Assembly (NCBI RefSeq): GCF_001499995.1
Contig: NZ_LQIU01000001.1
Coordinates: 62,001-126,000 of the forward strand
Direction: 5' to 3'
Length of the DNA: 64,000 nt
Origin: Mycobacterium sp. IS-1496
GTDB lineage: Bacteria; Actinomycetota; Actinomycetes; Mycobacteriales; Mycobacteriaceae
The notes beneath the pieces were generated by a model, which saw only the letters and a list, made by a program, of their open reading frames with translations, ran no database searches and was not told where the DNA came from. The position numbers were made by a program, and so were the translations under genes. Below are positions 59,593 to 64,000 of this stretch, in pieces. The stretch's first letter is position 1. Every line of letters begins with the position of its first letter.

Positions 59593-60410
59593 GTCGGGGG
59601 CAGGACGGTGTTGACGAGCTCATCGAGGGCGCGGATGACATCGTCGTCGTCGGAGAGCACCTGGACGACTGCCGCGTGGACGGCACTGCGCAGGTTCAGC
59701 CCTTCAGCCGCGAGGCCGCCGGCGAGGATCAGCATGCGGGTGGAGGACACCTCGCGCAACGGTGAGCCGTCGAGGTTCCGGATGGCGTACGCGAGCCTGA
59801 CCAACGCACGCGCGGTGTCCGTGTCGATCCCGGCCTCGTAGGCGACCACCTCGGTCTCGACCTCGGGGGACGGATAGCCGAGCTCGATGGCGACGAAGCG
59901 CTGACGGGTCGACTCCTTGAGATTCTTCAGAACGCTCTGGTAGCCCGGGTTGTAGGAGATCACCAGCTGAAATCCCGGCGCGGCCCGCAGCGTCGTACCG
60001 AGCCGATCGACAGGCAGCTCACGGCGGTGATCGGCCAGCGGATGGATGACGACGGTGGTGTCCTGACGTGCCTCCACCACCTCGTCCAGATAGAAGATGG
60101 CTCCCTCGCGCACCGCGCGGGTCAGCGGCCCGTCCACCCAGACCGTCTCCCCGCCCTTCAAGAGGAATCGGCCGACCAGATCCGCCGACGTCATGTCCTC
60201 GTGGCCGGCGACGGTGATCAGCTCGCGGCCCAACTGGTGGGCCATCGCCTCGACGAAACGCGTTTTCCCGCAACCCGTCGGGCCCTTCAAGAGGACTGGC
60301 AGGCCTCGGCGGGCCGCGGCCCGGAAGACCTCCACCTCGTCGCGCACCGCACGGTAGAACGGCGCGTTCGACACGGGGGTGGCCACCGTAGAAGAAGAAT
60401 TGTTCACCAT
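59589..60410 (-). CDS. MoxR/NorQ/CbbQ-family AAA+ ATPase
   Basis: 273 residues; ATG 60410 directly follows the AveC-like stop. Walker A GPTGCGKT at 43-50, Walker B AIFYLDE at ~104-110, and the arginine-bearing STRQRFVAIELGYPS. A CbbQ/NorQ C-terminal domain completes it. Such ATPases pair with VWA partners (next gene) to activate metalloenzymes such as NO reductase, Rubisco and CO dehydrogenase. No such client enzyme is adjacent; the operon partner is a membrane AveC-like protein. Confidence 0.9.
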   Translation of the reverse strand: MVNNSSSTVATPVSNAPFYRAVRDEVEVFRAAARRGLPVLLKGPTGCGKTRFVEAMAHQLGRELITVAGHEDMTSADLVGRFLLKGGETVWVDGPLTRAVREGAIFYLDEVVEARQDTTVVIHPLADHRRELPVDRLGTTLRAAPGFQLVISYNPGYQSVLKNLKESTRQRFVAIELGYPSPEVETEVVAYEAGIDTDTARALVRLAYAIRNLDGSPLREVSSTRMLILAGGLAAEGLNLRSAVHAAVVQVLSDDDDVIRALDELVNTVLPPT

Positions 60411-61574
60411 TCATTTCCCCCGCTCGAGCGGAACGTTCGTCGGGAGCTGGACGCCCTCGGGCAGGACAAGCTCACCGTCGTGGTTGATGTATCCGGAATT
60501 CGTCAGGGGCATCGGTAGTGCCGGGTCGGGACACGGCCGGTCGGTGTCTTCTCCACAGATGCCCATCAGGAAGTACGACCGCTTCAGGATGTCCTCCGGC
60601 CAGGGATCCTGGTGCATGGCGAAGAACTGTGCCGGGATGTTGTAGAACACGAAGAAGAAGGCGCTGCACGCGGCGAAGATCGCGAGGAAGCGGGTGAGCT
60701 GTTGTTTCACGGCGCCACCTCGAACTTGGTCGATGCCCCGCTCGACGAACGTCCGGCCGCGGTCGTCGGTGAAGTAGCGCAAGCAGCACAGGCCGGCCTG
60801 CACGCCGCCCCACATCAGGCCTTCGTAGAGCGGCCACTGGTAGTAGGTGCCGGCGTTGACTGAAAGCGCCTGAATGGCTCCGGGATAGGTGAACAGTCCC
60901 ATCGGCATGAGGAACAAGCCCTCGATGACGAAATCGAAGAAGAAGGTCCAGGCGATCACCACGCCGATCAGGCCGAAGGTGTTGATGTTGGGGAATCGCT
61001 TCTTGGCTAGACGCATCACTGCGCAGCCGAGCATGGTGCACAGCAGGACGAAGAAGTAGCCCGGGGCGTTCATCAGGACGGGTTCGGCCATCATGGCGCC
61101 CGGTTCCCCGTAGGACACCCACCCCGGAATGTCTTGGACCCATGAGCCCATGTTCCACATCCAGGTGTTGTAGGTGCTCCACGTGCTGAAGTAGTTCAGC
61201 AGCGGATCCTGGAACCACAGGAGGCCGCAGGACACGAACAGCATGCCGTCGAGGGTGATACGCCGCTCCCGGCGCCATGGCCGAATCAGGAACCACCAGA
61301 TGGCAACCGGCATGCCGATCACGATCACGGCGGTCCAGGTGAACAGGATCGCCTTCATGAACGTCGGTGGATCGGTCGGCCCCGCGGGAACCCGCTCGAA
61401 GTGGGGCCCGGTGACCCACTTGCCCCACACGAACAGCTGGAAGGCGAGGATCAGCCCGCCGACCGTCGCCCATACCCGGATCGGGGTGATCTTCTTCTGA
61501 GGCTGCGTGCCGATCGACGCGCTGCTCAACGGTTCGGTGAGTGCGGGCTTCTTCCTGCTCGACAGATCGCTCAC
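60411..61574 (-). CDS. AveC-family (spirocyclase-like) membrane protein
   Basis: 387 residues from GTG 61574 with GGAGG ten bases upstream; the open frame extends further but without homology. About seven hydrophobic segments are visible (VGGLILAFQLFVW, AVIVIGMPVAIWWFLI, MLFVSCGLLWF, FFVLLCTMLGCAVM, VVIAWTFFFDFVI, LMWGGVQAGLCCL, FLAIFAACSAFFFVFY). The C-terminus has CGEDTDRPCPDP and SGYINHDGELVLPEG. The family is named for AveC, a spiroketal cyclase/dehydratase of avermectin synthesis; mycobacterial members have no assigned role. It leads the AAA+/VWA operon and is divergent from TetR. Confidence 0.8.
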   Translation of the reverse strand: MSDLSSRKKPALTEPLSSASIGTQPQKKITPIRVWATVGGLILAFQLFVWGKWVTGPHFERVPAGPTDPPTFMKAILFTWTAVIVIGMPVAIWWFLIRPWRRERRITLDGMLFVSCGLLWFQDPLLNYFSTWSTYNTWMWNMGSWVQDIPGWVSYGEPGAMMAEPVLMNAPGYFFVLLCTMLGCAVMRLAKKRFPNINTFGLIGVVIAWTFFFDFVIEGLFLMPMGLFTYPGAIQALSVNAGTYYQWPLYEGLMWGGVQAGLCCLRYFTDDRGRTFVERGIDQVRGGAVKQQLTRFLAIFAACSAFFFVFYNIPAQFFAMHQDPWPEDILKRSYFLMGICGEDTDRPCPDPALPMPLTNSGYINHDGELVLPEGVQLPTNVPLERGK

Positions 61575-61647
61575 GACACTGGTTCCTCCGCACTCGTCGA
61601 TCCCATAGAACTCAGAGCTCCTCCCGCAGTGGCCGCTGCGTCGAAAA

Positions 61648-61663
61648 TATACCAACCGGTATC
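61648..61663. promoter_or_regulatory. Operator TATACC-N4-GGTATC between AveC-like gene and TetR
   Basis: ATACC/GGTAT arms around AACC in the divergent gap, 45 bases before the TetR start and 74 before the AveC-like start. The same core occurs at 63529-63546 in the duplicated locus, where the arms are longer and perfect. Confidence 0.65.
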
Positions 61664-61707
61664 TGGATGACCAGTGGTTCGAAAAAAATCTGTGGCAAAA
61701 TCGCCGC

Positions 61708-62310
61708 ATGGTCGAGCCTTGGACGCGTGAACGACGCCTCGAGCGCACGCGCTCGCTGCTGCTGGATGCCGCAGAGCAGGTTTTCGCCGAAAGAGGTTTC
61801 ATCCCAGCGACTCTCGACGACATCGCGAAGGCCGCGGGCTACTCCAAAGGCGCGATCTACAAATACTTCGCCACCAAAGAAGACCTGTTCCTGGCCGCGA
61901 GTGACCGGTACTGGCGCCGCTATTTCGACAACTTCGCCGAGGTGATGTCGTCGTCGGACCACATCGGGGCACGGGAGCTCGAAGACATCGGCGACCGCTG
62001 GCGTCAGTTGAGCCGTGAACGGGGCGCTGAGCATGCCGCGCTGGGCCTCGAGTTCAATCTCTACCTGCTGCGCAATCCGGAGGCGCGCGAACGCGTGGCG
62101 GCCAAGCGATCAGAGGTCGTCGAGCAGCTCGCGAAGTACATAGTCGACGGCATCGAAAGTCTCGGCGCGACACTGCTGATCCCTGCGACGACCTTCGCTC
62201 ACATCATCATCGCCACGACCGACGCCGTCGAACTCGGCAGCCACCTGAACGACGTCGACCTCTACCAGCCGATCGTCGAAATGTACGTGTCGGCGGTCAA
62301 GATGCCCTGA
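61708..62310 (+). CDS. TetR-family transcriptional regulator
   Basis: 200 residues. HTH: SLLLDAAEQVFAERGFIPATLDDIAKAAGYSKGAIYKYFATKEDLFLA. The body WRQLSRERGAEHAALGLEFNLYLLRNPEARERVAAKRSEV is nearly matched by the regulator at 63591, so the two are duplicates. It is divergent from AveC-AAA-VWA with the ATACC/GGTAT operator between, and convergent with the second AveC-like gene (stops five bases apart). Confidence 0.9.
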   Translation: MVEPWTRERRLERTRSLLLDAAEQVFAERGFIPATLDDIAKAAGYSKGAIYKYFATKEDLFLAASDRYWRRYFDNFAEVMSSSDHIGARELEDIGDRWRQLSRERGAEHAALGLEFNLYLLRNPEARERVAAKRSEVVEQLAKYIVDGIESLGATLLIPATTFAHIIIATTDAVELGSHLNDVDLYQPIVEMYVSAVKMP

Positions 62311-62314
62311 CCTC

Positions 62315-63484
62315 TCACCTGCCGGGTTCGATCGGAACGATCCGCGGCACCTCGGCGCCTTCCGGCAGCACGAGGTCGCCATCGTGGTTGATGTACCCTG
62401 AGTGCTTGGTCGGAAGTGGCAGTTCAGGATTCGGGCACGGTCGGTCGGTGCCGTCACCGCAGATGCCGGGATTGAAGTACGAGCGCTTCTGCACGTCTTC
62501 GGGCCACGCGTCGCCGTGCATGCCGAGCCATGTCGCCGGCACGTTGTAGAAGAGGAAGAAGCAGGCGCTGACACCCCCGAAGATCGCCAGGAAGCGGATG
62601 CCCTGTTGCTTCACGAATCCGCCTCGGATGCTGTCGAGGCCGCGTTCGACCACGGTGCGTCCTCGGTCGTCGGTGAAGAAGCGCAGGCAGCACAGCGCTG
62701 TCTGGACGCCACCCCACATCAGCCCTTCGTAAACGGGCCATTGGTAGTAGGTGCCGGCGTTGAACGACAACGACTGGATGGCGCCGGGGTAGGAGTAGAA
62801 ACCGATCGGCAGGAGGATGAGCCCCTCCATGATGAAGTCGAAGACGAAGGCGATCGCATAGGTGACCATCACCAGCCTCAGATTGCTGATACCCGGCCAT
62901 CGGTTCTTGATCTTGCGCATGATCGCGCATCCCACGATGGTGAGCAGCAGCACGCCGTACATGTAGCCGGGGATGTTGGTCAACAGCGGTTCGGGCACCG
63001 TGTGGCCCGGTTCCTCGTGTGCCACCCAGCCCGGAATGTGCGGCGCCCAGGAACCCTGGTTGAACAGCCATGCGTTGTATGTGCACCAGGTGCTGTAGTA
63101 ATTGAGCATCGGGTCCTGGAACATCATCAGGCCCATCGAGACCAGCAGCATCCCGTCGAGCGTGATGCGCCTGTCCCGCACCCACGGCCGGATGATGAAG
63201 TACCACAACGCAAGTGGCAGGCCGATCCAGAGCACGACGGCGTTGGCGATCAGCGGGATCTTCATGTACAGCGGCGGCTCGCTCGGGCCCCCCGACACCG
63301 GCTCGAAGTACGGTCCGCTGACCCATCGGATGATCAGGTAGAGCGTCAGTGCCAGGAACACCGCGCCGACGGTCGCCCAGATCCTGATGGCATTCGACGA
63401 TCTCGGGGGCACCGCGCCGAGGTCCGTGATGTGTCTGGCCGACTCGGTGACCGAGGACTTTCGCTTGTTCGACAACTCGCTCAA
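62315..63484 (-). CDS. AveC-family (spirocyclase-like) membrane protein, second copy
   Basis: 389 residues from TTG 63484 with AGGAGG five bases upstream. It parallels the protein at 60411-61574 segment by segment: the start (SELSNKRKSSVTES), the hydrophobic helices (VFLALTLYLII, VVLWIGLPLALWYFII, LLLTIVGCAIM, LMWGGVQTALCCLRFFTDD) and the end (CGDGTDRPCPNPE, SGYINHDGDLVLPEG). Unlike the first copy it has no AAA+ or VWA gene beside it. Divergent TetR at 63591 with a perfect operator. Function unknown; membrane location is supported. Confidence 0.8.
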   Translation of the reverse strand: MSELSNKRKSSVTESARHITDLGAVPPRSSNAIRIWATVGAVFLALTLYLIIRWVSGPYFEPVSGGPSEPPLYMKIPLIANAVVLWIGLPLALWYFIIRPWVRDRRITLDGMLLVSMGLMMFQDPMLNYYSTWCTYNAWLFNQGSWAPHIPGWVAHEEPGHTVPEPLLTNIPGYMYGVLLLTIVGCAIMRKIKNRWPGISNLRLVMVTYAIAFVFDFIMEGLILLPIGFYSYPGAIQSLSFNAGTYYQWPVYEGLMWGGVQTALCCLRFFTDDRGRTVVERGLDSIRGGFVKQQGIRFLAIFGGVSACFFLFYNVPATWLGMHGDAWPEDVQKRSYFNPGICGDGTDRPCPNPELPLPTKHSGYINHDGDLVLPEGAEVPRIVPIEPGR

Positions 63485-63528
63485 GACGCCTCCTGCACTC
63501 CGCGCGCGTACTCGCGCATTCGGCGCTA

Positions 63529-63546
63529 AGATACCAGCCGGTATCT
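63529..63546. promoter_or_regulatory. Perfect operator AGATACC-N4-GGTATCT
   Basis: Seven-base arms match exactly around AGCC, midway between TetR (start 63591) and the second AveC-like gene (start 63484), 45 bases from each. The core ATACC-N4-GGTAT is shared with 61649-61662. Confidence 0.75.
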
Positions 63547-63590
63547 GAATGTCCATAGGGTTTCTCAGATTCTTGTGGCACACTCTGAAC

Positions 63591-64000
63591 ATGGTCGAGC
63601 GTTGGACACGGGAACGACGGCTCGAGCACACTCGTTCCCTGCTGCTCGACGCCGCGGAGGACGTGTTCGCCGAAAAAGGTTTCGCGCCAGCCACTCTCGA
63701 CGACATCGCGCACGCGGCCGGCTACACGAAGGGTGCCATCTACAAACACTTCGCCACCAAGGAAGACCTCTTCCTCGCGGTCAGTGACCGGTACTGGCGC
63801 CGCTACTTCGACAACTTCGCCGAAGTGATGTCGTCGGCCGAGCAGGTCGGGTCGCGCGAACTCGATGAGATCGCAGCACGGTGGCGGGAACTGAGCCGTG
63901 ACCGCGGCGCCGAGCATGCCGCGCTGGGGCACGAGTTCGCGCTCTACCTGCTCCGTAACCCGGAGGCGCGCCGGCGCGTGGCCGAGAAGCGGTCCGAGGT
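63591..64000 (+). CDS. TetR-family transcriptional regulator (partial, runs off right edge)
   Basis: The first 136 codons are present. The HTH FAPATLDDIAHAAGYTKGAIYKHFATKEDLFLA differs little from that of 61708-62310, and the following WRRYFDNFAEVMSS is identical, so it is the duplicated regulator. It is divergent from the second AveC-like gene across the perfect operator at 63529-63546. The recognition helices are so close that the two proteins may bind each other's sites. Confidence 0.9.
   Translation, partial: MVERWTRERRLEHTRSLLLDAAEDVFAEKGFAPATLDDIAHAAGYTKGAIYKHFATKEDLFLAVSDRYWRRYFDNFAEVMSSAEQVGSRELDEIAARWRELSRDRGAEHAALGHEFALYLLRNPEARRRVAEKRSE

Overview
The window is a 64 kb piece of a high-GC actinobacterial chromosome, most likely an environmental, fast-growing mycobacterium (Mycolicibacterium-like). 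The evidence is the GC-rich third codon positions, frequent GTG/TTG starts, a WS/DGAT wax-ester/triacylglycerol synthase, a mycofactocin-type SDR, six acyl-CoA dehydrogenases, and two AveC-family membrane proteins. No tRNA, rRNA, insertion sequence, phage gene or CRISPR array was seen. Genes are tightly packed, with many 1-4 base overlaps, and no gene-free stretch exceeds 300 bases.

Layout. (1) 1-20.9 kb: an IclR regulator diverges from a long same-strand run of degradative genes. The run opens with mhpC-mhpA-mhpB (hydroxyphenylpropionate-type aromatic hydroxylation, extradiol cleavage and C-C hydrolysis). It continues with a KstD-like flavoprotein, a luciferase-like monooxygenase, SDRs, a cyclase-family hydrolase, an FMN reductase and a second C-C hydrolase. 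A TetR gene with its own dyad follows, then ferredoxin/P450, an amidohydrolase, a tandem pair of M24 (creatinase/prolidase fold) proteins, a crotonase, a double-domain CaiB/BaiF CoA-transferase and an SDR. (2) 20.9-26.0 kb: an epimerase, then acyltransferase, acyl-CoA synthetase and WS/DGAT, a lipid-storage-like locus. (3) 26.2-30.1 kb: mycofactocin-type SDR, TetR, and a divergent acyl-CoA dehydrogenase/crotonase pair. (4) 30.1-37.1 kb: an AbiEi/DUF559-like protein, then two minus-strand operons. One carries two adjacent acyl-CoA dehydrogenase subunits, a SnoaL protein and an amidohydrolase with an altered metal site. The other carries a CMD-like protein, a Rieske oxygenase and a small partner. 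(5) 37.3-45.5 kb: amidohydrolase, then acyl-CoA dehydrogenase, SDR, CoA-transferase, thiolase and acyl-CoA dehydrogenase, i.e. a beta-oxidation-like set, followed by TetR and an unknown protein. (6) 45.5-50.0 kb: a TetR-led operon with a VOC protein, an acyl-CoA dehydrogenase, an APH-family kinase and a quinone oxidoreductase. (7) 50.0-57.9 kb: LysR diverging from a second Rieske/partner pair plus a TauD-type dioxygenase and a luciferase-like protein, then an opposing three-gene unit and a hydrolase. (8) 57.9-64.0 kb: AveC-like membrane protein, MoxR/NorQ AAA+ ATPase and NorD-like VWA protein in one operon, diverging from TetR. This is followed by a second AveC/TetR divergent pair, a tandem duplication whose regulator runs off the window.

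How it works together. Oxygenases (P450, two Rieske, TauD-type, three luciferase-like, an FAD hydroxylase, an extradiol dioxygenase) would open rings or activate C-H bonds. C-C hydrolases and amidohydrolases release acids. CoA-transferases and a ligase make CoA esters. Acyl-CoA dehydrogenases, crotonases, SDRs and the thiolase shorten them. No natural substrate can be named from sequence alone.

The most unusual items are the AveC/AAA+/VWA operon with its duplicated TetR-AveC divergon, the recurrent Rieske plus ~108-residue partner module, the APH-kinase/acyl-CoA dehydrogenase pair, the intact/degenerate M24 tandem, and a GAGAA/TTCTC dyad that recurs at several promoters.
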